Assembly (NCBI GenBank): GCA_963727755.1
Contig: CAVSHN010000014.1
Coordinates: forward strand, 186,001 to 250,000
Direction of reading: 5' to 3'
DNA from: DASYAN01 sp963727755
GTDB taxonomy: Bacteria > Chloroflexota > Ktedonobacteria > Ktedonobacterales > Ktedonobacteraceae
Length of the DNA: 64,000 nucleotides
Shown: positions 45,543-55,839 of the stretch, piece after piece
Layout: the number at the start of each line of letters is the position of its first letter
Position numbering within the stretch: position 1 is the stretch's first letter
The notes under the pieces: generated by a model
Told to the model about the DNA's origin: nothing
Seen by the model: the letters and a program-made list of their open reading frames with translations, nothing else
The model's database searches: none
Program-made: the position numbers and the translations under genes

Positions 45543-48355
45543 ATGGAGAGCGAGGGTAATGAGCGTCTCTTGCTGGCAACTAAACTTGCCATTCCATCAA
45601 CATACCACAAAAAAATTGTACCCCGCCCACGCCTCTACAGTCAGTTACAGGCAGGAGCACTGCGCCCCCTCACATTGATCACAGCTCCAGCAGGCTTTGG
45701 GAAAACCACTCTGATCGGTGAATGGCTACAGCAGTGCGAAATGCCAGTAGCCTGGATTTCCCTGGAAAACAGTGACAATAATCTGATCCACTTTTGGCGC
45801 TACGTTATCAAAGCCCTGAGCAGTCACCATCCAGCTATCAACGAGCAGATCGGACGGCAGTTCGAACTATCAGAACCATATCACTTAGAAACCTTGCCTC
45901 TAGAAACTGATCCAGAAACTTTAAATATCGAGGCACTTCTGACCACACTGATCAATACACTGATGACATTACCACAGGATACCATTCTTGCACTGGATGA
46001 TTACCAAACGATTACTGAGCCCACTATTCATCAGAGCCTACAGTTCTTACTGGAACACTTACCATACCAGCTTCATCTCTTTATCACAACAAGAACCAAT
46101 TTCCCACTACCCATTGCACGACTACGTGTGCAAGGAAAATTAACTGAACTACGTGTCACTGACCTGCGCTTCACTCCCGATGAGACAGCACATTTCCTTA
46201 CCCAGGCAATGGGACTTGCTTTGAGTACAGCAAATATCGCAGCTATCAACGAACGTACTGAAGGATGGGCAGCTGGCTTGCAATTAGCAGCACTCGCGCT
46301 ACAAGGATGGGATGATCCACCAACTATTGATAAACTTATCCTTTCGTTTAGCGGTCATCAGCATAATGTCCTGTATTATCTGACTGAAGAGGTTCTTGCC
46401 TATCAACCTCCAGAAGTACAAGACTTTCTACTAGCGACCTCAGTACTGGAGCGCATGAATGCAGATCTCTGCAATGCCGTGACAGGGCAGAACAATGGTC
46501 AGGCTACGCTCAAACAACTTGATGCGGCCAATCTCTTCTTACTCACCATAGATGAGAACAAGAAATGCTATCGCTACTATCACCTTTTTTCTGAATTTCT
46601 GCGCCATTACTTACAATATAATCATCCAGAGCTTGAGCCTGAATTACACCTGCGTGCCTGCACTTGGTACGAGCAACATGGTATGATCGTAGAAGCCGTC
46701 ACCCATGCCCTGGCCTCAGGCTTTATGGAACGCGCCGCCAATATCCTCGAAGAGCATGCTTGGTCGTTGATCTGGCAGTTAGACGATAGTCTGATCTATT
46801 GCTGGCTCACACAACTGCCGACAAGTCTTTTCACTACTCGTCCAGCACTCTGTTACCTGCATGCATGGACACTGTATGCCAGAGCAGATATAGAGGGATC
46901 AGAAGCAGGCACTTAAACAAGCAGAGTCTCTCTGGCAAGAAGCAAAGAACAATGCCGTGCTGAACCGAATCCACAACTTTCGTGCCTATATGGCTCTACT
47001 GCACGAGAATGGAGCCGAAACTCTAAGGCATGCACAACAAACGCTCGCTCTGACAAATGATAAAGACCAGCAACTTCAAGCAAGCGCACTGGTGACACTA
47101 GGAGGCGCATACCTGCTGATGGGCGAGATAGCACAAGCACGCATAGCGCTGAAAGAAGCCTATTCCCTGAGTCAAAAGAGTGGCAACATTGTCTCCATGC
47201 AGTTGGCAACTAGCTATCTTGGCAAAGTATATATGATGCAAGGTAATTTACACATCGCGCATCAGACATACCAACAAATATTTTCCGAGATTGATAAAAT
47301 TCAAGCACGGTATCGTGTCAATGCCCATGTACAATTGGCAAAGATTTATCGAGAATGGAATAATATTACTACAGCATACGAACATTGGAAGCAGGCCACC
47401 TGTAGCATTGATAAGAGCGCACAAGAAGAATTTACAAGTATAGAAAGTTCTATACTGGCAGCCCAACTCGCCTGGGTACGTGGCGAACAAGATGAGGTAC
47501 TACCATGGCTCGAACCGAGCAGAACAAAGTGCACGACGCTTCGGCATCAATTACACAACACTGGCAGAAATTGCTAACATGCGCGTGCACTTTTTACTCG
47601 CCCAAGGCGATTTGAAGGCTGCCATCTCGTGGAGTAAACACTACAAGCGTAAGTCAGAAGTATCACTGTATGAAAAGGAAGCCAATGCTCTCATGGAAGC
47701 ACGTTTATTGATTGCCCAGGAGAAATCGAAGACTGCCATCCCACTGCTAGAGGAGGTGCTACAGACCGCACTGACACAAGGACGCCACGGCAACGCCATC
47801 GCGATCCTAGTCTTACTGACATTAGCTCATCATGCAGATGGCACTACACAGGCCACTTTTCAGAGACTCGAACAAGCTTTAACCTTGGCAGAAGCAGCTG
47901 GTTATATGCGCACATTCATTGACGAAGGTTCCACGATGGCCATCCTGCTGAACGAATTTTGCAGTCGCTATCAGCGGAGATCAGTCGGCGATCAAGAGAA
48001 GATCTCCTTTGAGTATATCGATACAATATTAGCGGCATTGAGGCAAGACACCCCTGTATCATGGATAATATCGCACCAAGTTCAGGACAGAGAAGAAATG
48101 CAGCTCAATACCCTCAGTGAACGTGAGCATACCGTGCTACTTTTAATTGCCGAGGGCTTATCTAACCAGGAAATAGCACGGACATTGGTGGTAACAGTTA
48201 GTACAGTCAAAACACATCTTAATAATATTTATGCGAAATTGCATGTCCATACCCGTTTGCAAGCCGTAACGAGAGCATACGATCTAGGTCTGCTGAGCCG
48301 AGTGGAAACGGAAAATGGGCGGCTAAATCATCTGGATCACTCGACCAAGGTATGA
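45543..48355 (+). pseudogene. MalT/LuxR-type ATP-dependent regulator, two frameshifts
   Basis: Three frames join to about 936 residues, the usual length of a LAL/MalT regulator. Frame 1 (to 46916) holds the N-terminal LLLATKLAIPSTY, RPRLYSQLQAG, Walker A TAPAGFGKTTLIGEW, DTILALDDYQTI and the NACHT/NB-ARC-like helical region to WTLYARADIEG. Frame 2 (about 46920-47520) holds TPR-like helices (QASALVTLGGAYLLMGEIAQ). Frame 3 (47520-48355) continues the TPR part and ends in the LuxR HTH (LSEREHTVLLLIAEGLSNQE, STVKTHLNNIYAKL). Both shifts are plus one, near 46905 and 47523, not in long homopolymers. ATG 45543 is the first methionine; upstream GTG 45483 is possible. Confidence 0.8.
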
Positions 48356-48484
48356 CGACTCCCTCTGCTGTACCCTTCTAGAGCAATGGGGAGATGAAAA
48401 ATCATGCTAGCCCCTTGGCTATCCACCAGATAGCGCAAGCGAGCAGAGTCAGCAAAGTAAATATATCAAATAAATTCTTACCAC

Positions 48485-49903
48485 TTACGTAAGAGGAAAT
48501 TCAACAAAGAATGTCGTTCCTTCTGCCTCAGACGACTCTACCCAAATACGCCCACTATGCCTCTCAACAATCTCTTTACATATCGGAAGACCAAGACCCC
48601 ATCCCTGCTTATTACTTGGGACACGATAAAATGGCTCAAAAATATGCTCCTGATATTGCGCAGGGATGACCAACCCATCGTTGTGAACTCGGAGCATGGC
48701 ATGGGTTTTGTTCCGTCCAACATAGACCTGTATAAGGTTGTTCTCTGGCGAATACTTCACGGCATTGGTAACAAGATTAATAACAACTTGGGTAAGCCTC
48801 TTGGCATCCGCCTGAAGCAGAACAGGATCAGAAGGTATATCTAGATCGATACGACGTCCTGAAAGAGCTTGTTGATCCTCAACAACTTTCTGGCAGATGC
48901 TGGCAAGATCACACTGAGCAAATTGCAACGAGATTTTTCCAGAGTCAATACTACCCAGATCTCGCAGATCATCTACCAATACATGCAAACGACGGGTTTC
49001 TGCTTCAATTTTTTCCAGGTATGGAGAAAAAGACGGTTGTTCAGCAACTGTTTGTAACACTTTGACAGAGCGACGCAAAGCTAGTTGCACTTGAACATTT
49101 ATTGCAGCGATTGACGTTTTTAACCTATTTGACGTTCCGGAGTCAATACTACCCGGATCTGGCAGATCATCTACCAATACATGCAAACGACGGGTTTCTG
49201 CTTCAATTTTTTCCAGGTATGAAGAAAAAGACGGTTGTTCAGCAACTGTTTGTGACGCTCTGGCAGCGCGACGCAATGCCAGTTGCGTTTGAGCCTTTAT
49301 TGCGGTAATTGGTGTTTTTAACTCATGTGATGCTATTGAAAGGAATAGGCTCTTAAAGCGATTTGCTCGATCGAGTTCTCGTGCTTCCTCTTCCACTGCC
49401 TTTTTGGCCTCAAGAAGATGACGACGACGAGACTCACCTTGAATTGCGAGATAAGCGATGAGCGATTGTGCAAGAATAAAAGGGCCAAATGTTACCAGAT
49501 CACCCCATCCTCCAAATTCAAAGAAATGAAATGGAGAAACAAGAAAGGTATCAACAGCAAAATACTCAAACATAATAGTAAAGAGTACAGGACCCACTCC
49601 CCAGAGCAGAGCAATGGCAACGGTTGCAAAGAAAAATGGCTGTCCAAGAAAATATGGTGCCGATGAAAAAGATTTGAGCAGGTAGCTTAAAACTGTCGCT
49701 GCACTAACTAAAAGTATGCTCATAGGATAGCCAAGAAGATGAGACCGCCACCAGGGGAGCCGTACAACCGAGGTATCAGCTATCTTGCCCTTCTCGCGTA
49801 CACTGGAACGTGGTTCCTGGGAATGTTGACCTCCTGTTTGTGCGTGCAGAGAGGACTGTGAACTCATACGCCCAGATTGCCAATCTACAGGACTATCACT
49901 CAT
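48485..49903 (-). CDS. Sensor histidine kinase with duplicated HisKA domain
   Basis: A 472-residue protein with four membrane helices (residues 55-155, DUF4118/KdpD-like), no outer sensor, then a linker and the phospho-acceptor FLSIASHELKTPITAIKA (His193). The next 65 residues are a second copy of the dimerisation domain (residues 196-257 repeated at 261-323), in which the H-box has become TSNRLKTSIAAI and the histidine is Ser258. The ATPase part is complete: INLVTNAVKYSPENN, FEPFYRV, GWGLGLPICKEIV, GTTFFVEFPL. No response regulator gene is next to it. It is convergent with the LuxR gene. Confidence 0.88.
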   Translation of the reverse strand: MSDSPVDWQSGRMSSQSSLHAQTGGQHSQEPRSSVREKGKIADTSVVRLPWWRSHLLGYPMSILLVSAATVLSYLLKSFSSAPYFLGQPFFFATVAIALLWGVGPVLFTIMFEYFAVDTFLVSPFHFFEFGGWGDLVTFGPFILAQSLIAYLAIQGESRRRHLLEAKKAVEEEARELDRANRFKSLFLSIASHELKTPITAIKAQTQLALRRAARASQTVAEQPSFSSYLEKIEAETRRLHVLVDDLPDPGSIDSGTSNRLKTSIAAINVQVQLALRRSVKVLQTVAEQPSFSPYLEKIEAETRRLHVLVDDLRDLGSIDSGKISLQFAQCDLASICQKVVEDQQALSGRRIDLDIPSDPVLLQADAKRLTQVVINLVTNAVKYSPENNLIQVYVGRNKTHAMLRVHNDGLVIPAQYQEHIFEPFYRVPSNKQGWGLGLPICKEIVERHSGRIWVESSEAEGTTFFVEFPLT

Positions 49904-50672
49904 GATCTTCTCCTCTCCCTCTGTATAGAGAGCTTTCCTGCTACGAACGAGAAAATGGATGTGCTATACATCTTATAATAAAGAAGAGCTTTATCGGTAT
50001 TAAAAAATGATGAGATTTTTTGGTAACTTACCAAAAATTTCTATATAATAACTATACTATAAAAATGAGAATTTGTGACACAAAAAAGTGGTATAAAAAG
50101 CACAAATAATCCAATATGCAAAATCTGTTAATGCTTCTATTAAAGCGAATAACCTGATTTTCCCATAATTTCTTCATTCCTTTATTCATGCAGAAGAATT
50201 CTAAGCAAGAGACAACGCGTCAATCAGATATTTCGCAGCATCATTATAATAACAATAGAAGTTAATGCGCAAGAAACGAGACGCAAAAGAAAGACATAGC
50301 TCAGCATGTTTCATTCTGGTGCACGTTCACATTCCTCAAGACACCGTCATGAGGGAAAAACTGAACGATCCGAATAATTAGGCAATCCTTTTCTCTGAAC
50401 ATGATAGAGAGCAATCCTTTAGCATCAAGAAAGTGGTAATCGAAAGGGAGAGAGTCAGAGGTCTTTTATGTGGCAAACTACTCAAGCCACTCAGATAGAC
50501 AGACACACGTAAATCCAACTCCTTTATCCACCATTTGGTGGAACAAAAATTTAACACTTCCTCCCTATACTAATGCTGTAAGACTTTCTTTGTAAAATCG
50601 GCAAAGGGACAACAACTATTTGCGCATGTGACAGGAATAGAAAGGGGGACACAGATTTGCTAATATCTTCCT
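49904..50672. other. Gene-poor gap of about 770 bp
   Basis: AT-rich sequence without a supportable gene. It has a short palindrome TTTTTGGTAA/TTACCAAAAA (50018-50038). It contains the promoter region of the histidine kinase gene. Confidence 0.4.
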
Positions 50673-50939
50673 GTGCTGAGCAGAGTATCCATTGCTCCGA
50701 TCAGAGAATCAGAAGAGACATACATAATTGCCAGCACACGGATAGTCAAAAAACCACTATTGTTATTCGTGTTATATAGGGAGACCGAAATTGGGTATGC
50801 CCTGATTCATACTAGTATCAGTATTGGAAACGTTGCTTTGATTTGTGGACAGGTATTGACGAGAAGGAACGTTGATGATATGATAAAAGAGGAATTCTCA
50901 CAAGTGGAATACTTGTCCATTGAAAAGGTAACTATCTAG
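50673..50939 (+). CDS. Hypothetical protein, 88 aa
   Basis: A frame from GTG 50673 with a hydrophobic middle (KKPLLLFVLY, HTSISIGNVALICGQVL) ending 21 bp before the HTH gene. No recognised family and no clear ribosome site. If real it would be co-transcribed with the HTH gene. Confidence 0.3.
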   Translation: MLSRVSIAPIRESEETYIIASTRIVKKPLLLFVLYRETEIGYALIHTSISIGNVALICGQVLTRRNVDDMIKEEFSQVEYLSIEKVTI

Positions 50940-50960
50940 TATCTCATTTGGAGTGAAGAA

Positions 50961-51164
50961 ATGATGGAAGCTGAAGAACTACTGACCGTTCGTGAAGTCG
51001 CACGCCGCCTGCGTGTTGACGATACCACTGTACGCCGCTGGATCAAACACGGAACGCTAGAGGCTGTCTCTCTGCCACACGTAGGCAAGCGGCAAGCCTA
51101 TCGCGTACGTCGCCGTACGATTGAGAGTCTACTCAATCAGCCTCAAGCTAGCATGCCTTCCTAA
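50961..51164 (+). CDS. Excisionase/MerR-like HTH protein
   Basis: A 67-residue DNA-binding protein of the helix-turn-helix 17 type: LLTVREVARRLRVDDTTVRR, WIKHGTLEAVSLPHVGKRQA, YRVRRRTIESLL. Such proteins act as excisionases or small regulators; no integrase is nearby, so a regulator role is more likely. GGAG precedes the tandem ATG ATG start. Confidence 0.82.
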   Translation: MMEAEELLTVREVARRLRVDDTTVRRWIKHGTLEAVSLPHVGKRQAYRVRRRTIESLLNQPQASMPS

Positions 51165-51229
51165 AAAAAGGCATTAAACGGCGAGTCCATACCTAAAAAC
51201 AGTAAATCACGTTAGTCAGATCAAATTAA

Positions 51230-51268
51230 CGAAGCCCACGTCGGAGACAAATTCCCACGTGGGCTTCG
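51230..51268. terminator. Hairpin between convergent genes
   Basis: CGAAGCCCACGT (51230-51241) and ACGTGGGCTTCG (51257-51268) form a 12-bp stem with a 15-base loop; it lies directly after the sigma gene (minus) and past the HTH gene (plus). No long T-tract. Confidence 0.6.
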
Positions 51269-51273
51269 CTGTG

Positions 51274-51882
51274 CTAGCGAGAGACAAGAAAGGTACGTAA
51301 CTTGGAACAGGCACGATAGTAGTATGTTTTAGCAGTCGTCATCGGCATCTCTAATACCTGACCAATTTCTGAAAAGCTATATTGGTGGACATAGCGCAAG
51401 AGTACCACTGAGCGGAATTTGGCAGGTAAAGACTGTATAGCAGACATGAGTCTCCGTTGTAACTCATTGAACTCTGCCACTTCATCAGGCAAAGGATGTA
51501 GATCGGGCAAGGTCGCCAGGGGGGAGATATCATCTTCTTCAGCTTGCCATTCGAGGGCAGAGAAAAGCGTCACACGCCGTCTGCGTCGCTTGCGCAATTC
51601 ATCGCGACAGCTATTCTGAGCCACACGTAATAACCACGGCTTCAACTGATCACCAGTCAACAGTTTCGGAAGAGAAATATAGAGCTGCAAAAAGACGTGT
51701 TGCACCACATCGCATGCTTGGTCATATTCACCAAGGTAATGATAGACAAAACGATATAACAACGAATGATATCGATCCATCAATATTGCAAAGGCGTCGT
51801 GATTGCCACCTAATACTTGCTGTACAAGTATACCGTCAGAGGCCTCTTTCAGGCATAGAGGAACACATGTCGATTTTTGCAT
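51274..51882 (-). CDS. ECF-type RNA polymerase sigma factor
   Basis: A 202-residue sigma factor: region 2 (AFAILMDRYHSLLYRFVYHY, ACDVVQHVFLQLYISLPKLL, PWLLRVAQNSCRDELRKRRR) and region 4 (AIQSLPAKFRSVVLLRYVHQ, FSEIGQVLEMPMTTAKTYYY). AGGAAGG 8 bases before ATG 51882 decides the start. No anti-sigma gene adjoins it, unlike the other two sigma genes here. The gap 51913-52149 upstream holds no gene. Confidence 0.9.
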   Translation of the reverse strand: MQKSTCVPLCLKEASDGILVQQVLGGNHDAFAILMDRYHSLLYRFVYHYLGEYDQACDVVQHVFLQLYISLPKLLTGDQLKPWLLRVAQNSCRDELRKRRRRRVTLFSALEWQAEEDDISPLATLPDLHPLPDEVAEFNELQRRLMSAIQSLPAKFRSVVLLRYVHQYSFSEIGQVLEMPMTTAKTYYYRACSKLRTFLVSR

Positions 51883-52149
51883 GAACAACACCTTCCTGAA
51901 TGGATCTCCCATTCACTCTACTGCTTGCCACGTTGCAATATTTAAAAGTGTAGCGGATAACCGAGGGGAATGTCATCCACCAAAGGGACAATTCGCGAGA
52001 TGAGAAGGCATAGTTCGTTCAATGTTGTGCATCAATGAGCCACTGTCCACACGTGCACAGTTTCATCGCTTGCTGAAGCTAGAGTATGACTGTCGGGCAA
52101 CTAGGCCACGGCAAAGATCTTATCGCTATATCTAGAGTAGTAATTCATG

Positions 52150-52635
52150 CTAGTGTTCGCTAGGTCCCTCAGTCAACAAGTTGATGGCATGTGGCAATAT
52201 TGGTAAGGCATAGTCGAGGCACTCTTTCACCGCTTTGGGACTACCTGGCAAGTTGATGATAAGAGTACGACCCCGCACACCCGCTACACCACGTGAGAGC
52301 ATTGCCATAGCTGTATAGCGTAAACTGACGGCACGCAATGCCTCAGCAATACCCGGAACCTCACGCTCAATCACCATTTTTGTCGCTTCAGGAGTTACAT
52401 CACGGGGAGCTAGCCCTGTACCGCCTGTGGTCAGGATAAGATTGAGCCGCTGCTCATCACTCCATGTACGCAGCAATCCAGCAATCTGATCTTGCTCATC
52501 AGGGACAGTTGCCTCAATGCGAACAGTTGCATCGGGCAATTGCGCGATCAGAGAACGGATAGCAGACCCGCTCTGGTCCTGCCGCTTTCGCTTAGATACA
52601 CTATCACTAATAGTCAGTATGCCAATTGTAAACAT
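52150..52635 (-). CDS. MoaB/MogA-type molybdopterin adenylyltransferase
   Basis: A 161-residue protein of the MoCF-binding family: IGILTISDSVSKRKRQDQSG, LNLILTTGGTGLAPRDVTPE, EVPGIAEALR and RTLIINLPGSPKAVKECLD, the pterin-binding loops. It adenylylates molybdopterin before metal insertion. Other cofactor genes are not in the window. It starts 3 bp after the stop of the CpXC gene, so the two are one operon. Confidence 0.9.
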   Translation of the reverse strand: MFTIGILTISDSVSKRKRQDQSGSAIRSLIAQLPDATVRIEATVPDEQDQIAGLLRTWSDEQRLNLILTTGGTGLAPRDVTPEATKMVIEREVPGIAEALRAVSLRYTAMAMLSRGVAGVRGRTLIINLPGSPKAVKECLDYALPILPHAINLLTEGPSEH

Positions 52636-52638
52636 GGA

Positions 52639-53301
52639 TTAGCCTCGGGGAGCCAGAACACGCATGATTGCGCCAATCTGGCGACGTGAACCATAGAGCC
52701 AGACGGTATATTCGTCAGGCAAATCTTCCACTTCAATAAAACAACCCATTTCAGCAGCAAACTTGCGCATAATATCGAGGAACTGCCCACGTGCAGCCTC
52801 GCTACGGCTCTGCGTATGCAAGGCAAGTTTCCCTAGGCGTTCTTCGGGACTCAGCACGCCATTGATGATATCTGCTAGTTCTTCAAGACTAAAGAGTACC
52901 TTCAATGGAGGAAATTCGCTAGCCTGTGAGGGAGACAAAGCAACTGCCCGGCCTCCATTGGCACCATCCCCATCCTTGCAGTCTTCCTCTTGCACTTGCG
53001 TCGCCACAATGTCCTTATAGGTTGTCCGCAGCTTCTCTAGGATCAGCAATCGAGCCTCCTCTGAAATATTCGGGCGCGGATGCACATATGCTAGCAAGCC
53101 ATAGGTCGGATCAGAATAAATAAAGGGAGTCGCAAAGGCCGCACGCCGTCCGCAGTTGGGACAGAGGGCCACGTTTACTAAGCCAGCAAGCACAATGTAG
53201 CGCAGCAGTGGATCTTCCGCTACATTCACATATTCGTATTGTTGATAATCAAAGACCTTGCCACATGGGCAGGTAAATGTGTGTGTAGTTGAACGAGACA
53301 T
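52639..53301 (-). CDS. CpXC-domain protein
   Basis: A 220-residue protein whose first half is a CpXC zinc domain: HTFTCPCGKVFDYQQYEYVN, then CPNCGRRAAF, PFIYSDPTYGLLAYVHP. The function of CpXC proteins is unknown. The second half is helical and ends in VEDLPDEYTVWLYGSRRQ. ATG 53301 is chosen because it opens directly before the zinc motif; the ribosome site is modest. Co-transcribed with the MoaB/MogA gene. Confidence 0.75.
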   Translation of the reverse strand: MSRSTTHTFTCPCGKVFDYQQYEYVNVAEDPLLRYIVLAGLVNVALCPNCGRRAAFATPFIYSDPTYGLLAYVHPRPNISEEARLLILEKLRTTYKDIVATQVQEEDCKDGDGANGGRAVALSPSQASEFPPLKVLFSLEELADIINGVLSPEERLGKLALHTQSRSEAARGQFLDIMRKFAAEMGCFIEVEDLPDEYTVWLYGSRRQIGAIMRVLAPRG

Positions 53302-53457
53302 AAAGCGACTTCTTTTGTTATACTCCAACTAGAAACTGATCTTGAGATGCGTCTCATATACCAAGAGTATAGCATATGACATCTTGCAATTTCATGTCTT
53401 GACGATCCAAGCCAAGATCAGTAATATAGGACAAAAGAGATCATTGAGGAGCCTATA

Positions 53458-55491
53458 TTGCAGATGCTTTCTCTATCTACAAAGGTACCAAGTTCAGAAA
53501 CGGGTAAGTCCCCTTTTCCACGAAGTATGTTCAAAACCCACTTTATAGACTGGCCTCTCTATAGTATTCTAGGAATATCGGCATTTTTCCACTTTTTTCG
53601 TATCCAAACAACCGAGTTTGACTTTGATCAAGCTAATCTCTTCCAACTAGCACATGATGCAATTGCACACGGGCTTATTCCCTTGAGCAGTAATCAGGCT
53701 TCGATCGACGTCTTACATGCACCGTTCTTTATCTATACATTATTGCCAGCAGCGGCATTGAGTTCAAATCCGCTGGGAGGCGCTATTACAGTTGCGCTCT
53801 TTAGTACTATTGCATCTGTATTGGCCTACTGTTTTACATATCGTTACTTTGGGCGCTTACCAGCTATTATTGCCGGATTATTAAATGCAACTGCATATGT
53901 ACCATTGAAATATGCTCGCGCCATCTGGCAACCAGATATCCTTCCATTCTTTATGATCTTATTCTTATTTGTGATCTTTCGTGGAGCGGTGGAACGCAGG
54001 AAGGGCTGGTTTGTTCCAGCAATTGCCCTGATGGCCATTACTTATCAGCTTCATCCCTCATCTATCGTAGGAGTAGGCACACTGCTTACTATCACATTGA
54101 TATTAGCCCCAACAACAGTACGCTGGCGCGAGATCTTTCTGGCTACTGGGATACTCATCCTGCTCTTTTTTCCATATGCACTCCTAGAGGTCACTGACCT
54201 TTTCGCTGATATCAAAGGACTACTGGCCTTCGCGCACCTACCAGCTCACAATGATACTCAAGCGCTTCACTTCTATCGAAACCTGGTTTTGCCTTTTAAT
54301 GAGGTCCAGCCAAATGGGATGGAAACTACTCGGCTGGTGTATTCAGGGACTGCCCTCGTCGGCCTAATGGCTACTATAGTTCGTCTATTTCGACCACATC
54401 AACGCGGATATACCCTCATTGAGGAAGAGAAAGAGAAAGAAGTTTCAAATAGATGGAATAGGTTTCGTTTTAATCCAGGACAAGTTCTTTCTTTACTACT
54501 CCTGCTATGGCAGATTATCCCTTTTGTCAACCTACTGCACCACCCAATCAATTTGCATATGCAATACCTCTTGCTGTTCTTGCCAGGCCCCTTTATTCTG
54601 ATGGGACTAGCATTAGAGGAGTTCATTCACCTCACCAAACACTTCCAGACAAACCTGACTGGAGTTGCGCAGATTGGCATAGGGCTTTTGAGTACACTAC
54701 TAGTTATTGGTCAATTTGTGAGTTCTACAGCGTATCTTCTCAAAATGAGCGAAGGGCACTTCAATGACCGCACTGTCCAGAATATTGCCTATGTCAACGA
54801 TCTGAACTCAATGTGGAATGCTGTCCATCAAGCTGATCAACTTGCACAAAAGGAGCACATCTCACGTATATATGTGAGTATGGACACCAATACTCAGCCA
54901 TCAATGAGTTATCTTGGCGAACTATTACACACTCCGACAACCGTCTTTGGATATGATGACTGCTTAGTTCTACCATCTGCTGAAGTCGGGCCCGCGGTAT
55001 ATCTGATTGGACCCTATGCAGACCATATTGATATGATGCTCCATCAATTCGCCTCGGTCAAACTCGTCGCCCAGCCACCGCGGTTGGGAGGCCGTCCATT
55101 CAAGTTATATATTGCAACACCCCAAATACCAGGAGCATGGCTAGATCAAAAGCCCCATGCTCTCACAGAGCCAAATGGGAATGGGGAAATAACGCATCAG
55201 AGCATTCAACGCGAAGCTCCTACTGCTCCACGCACACTCTATAACTACCAGCTTAGCATCAAACCTACCAAAGGAGTAAAACCAGTAATAACGACATGTG
55301 CAGCTACAGCACTCCACAAGCATGATCAATTATTGGCAATGTTTCAATTACCGAAGAATGAGACGGCATCAACACAACAAGCTATTAATGTAGTAGCTTA
55401 TGATAGAGTACCAGAGGTGTATTACTTTGGCCCTATACAAGTCACGTCATTTAATACAAAAGAGATTAATGTTCGTTCCTTTGTACTATGA
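53458..55491 (+). CDS. Polytopic membrane glycosyltransferase-like protein (GT39 type)
   Basis: A 677-residue protein with about ten membrane helices in the first 430 residues and a large outer C-terminal domain. The first loop after helix 1 has TEFDFDQANLFQLAHDAIAH, with the acidic pair common in ArnT/PMT-like (GT39/GT83) enzymes that move sugars from lipid carriers. The start is TTG 53458: GAGGAG lies 6 bases upstream, while ATG 53464 is too far. It ends in 6-base overlap with the convergent minE gene. Confidence 0.72.
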   Translation: MQMLSLSTKVPSSETGKSPFPRSMFKTHFIDWPLYSILGISAFFHFFRIQTTEFDFDQANLFQLAHDAIAHGLIPLSSNQASIDVLHAPFFIYTLLPAAALSSNPLGGAITVALFSTIASVLAYCFTYRYFGRLPAIIAGLLNATAYVPLKYARAIWQPDILPFFMILFLFVIFRGAVERRKGWFVPAIALMAITYQLHPSSIVGVGTLLTITLILAPTTVRWREIFLATGILILLFFPYALLEVTDLFADIKGLLAFAHLPAHNDTQALHFYRNLVLPFNEVQPNGMETTRLVYSGTALVGLMATIVRLFRPHQRGYTLIEEEKEKEVSNRWNRFRFNPGQVLSLLLLLWQIIPFVNLLHHPINLHMQYLLLFLPGPFILMGLALEEFIHLTKHFQTNLTGVAQIGIGLLSTLLVIGQFVSSTAYLLKMSEGHFNDRTVQNIAYVNDLNSMWNAVHQADQLAQKEHISRIYVSMDTNTQPSMSYLGELLHTPTTVFGYDDCLVLPSAEVGPAVYLIGPYADHIDMMLHQFASVKLVAQPPRLGGRPFKLYIATPQIPGAWLDQKPHALTEPNGNGEITHQSIQREAPTAPRTLYNYQLSIKPTKGVKPVITTCAATALHKHDQLLAMFQLPKNETASTQQAINVVAYDRVPEVYYFGPIQVTSFNTKEINVRSFVL

Positions 55492-55830
55492 CTCTTGTAC
55501 GGCACCCTGGCTGTCTGACCCAAGGACGTAAGCGTGATAGTTCCCCGATGGAGGGTCCCACTCAAACTTGACTTTTTCACGCCTGATCGGCATATTGGCA
55601 TAGAGCATCTCTGCGCCATCTGTATTCATCAAGCTAACCTGCACCTGCTCTTCGTCAATGGCTAAATGCTGCGAAACCACTTCCAGGATTTCCTGGCGGA
55701 TAATTTCGAGTTGCGCGGGATTAAGCTTAAGGCGGTCATGCACCAACAACACCTTCAAACGCTCTTTTGCTAACTCGCTGGAGGTCGGGTTCTTACGACC
55801 AACGCGAAATTGAAAAACACCCATATCCAT
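55486..55830 (-). CDS. minE: Cell-division topology factor MinE
   Basis: A 114-residue protein with the MinD-binding segment (AKERLKVLLVHDRLKLNPAQ) and the topology domain (LEIIRQEILEVVSQHLAID). It triggers MinD ATP hydrolysis so that the division inhibitor oscillates or is cleared from mid-cell. It is longer than E. coli MinE (88 aa) by a C-terminal tail (VKFEWDPPSGNYHAYV). It follows minD by 9 bp. Confidence 0.9.
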   Translation of the reverse strand: MDMGVFQFRVGRKNPTSSELAKERLKVLLVHDRLKLNPAQLEIIRQEILEVVSQHLAIDEEQVQVSLMNTDGAEMLYANMPIRREKVKFEWDPPSGNYHAYVLGSDSQGAVQES

Positions 55831-55839
55831 ATACCCCTC

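Noticed and set aside
50018..50038. Palindrome TTTTTGGTAA/TTACCAAAAA as a terminator
   Set aside because: The loop is too short for the full pairing and no gene ends nearby; left as a note in the gap entry.
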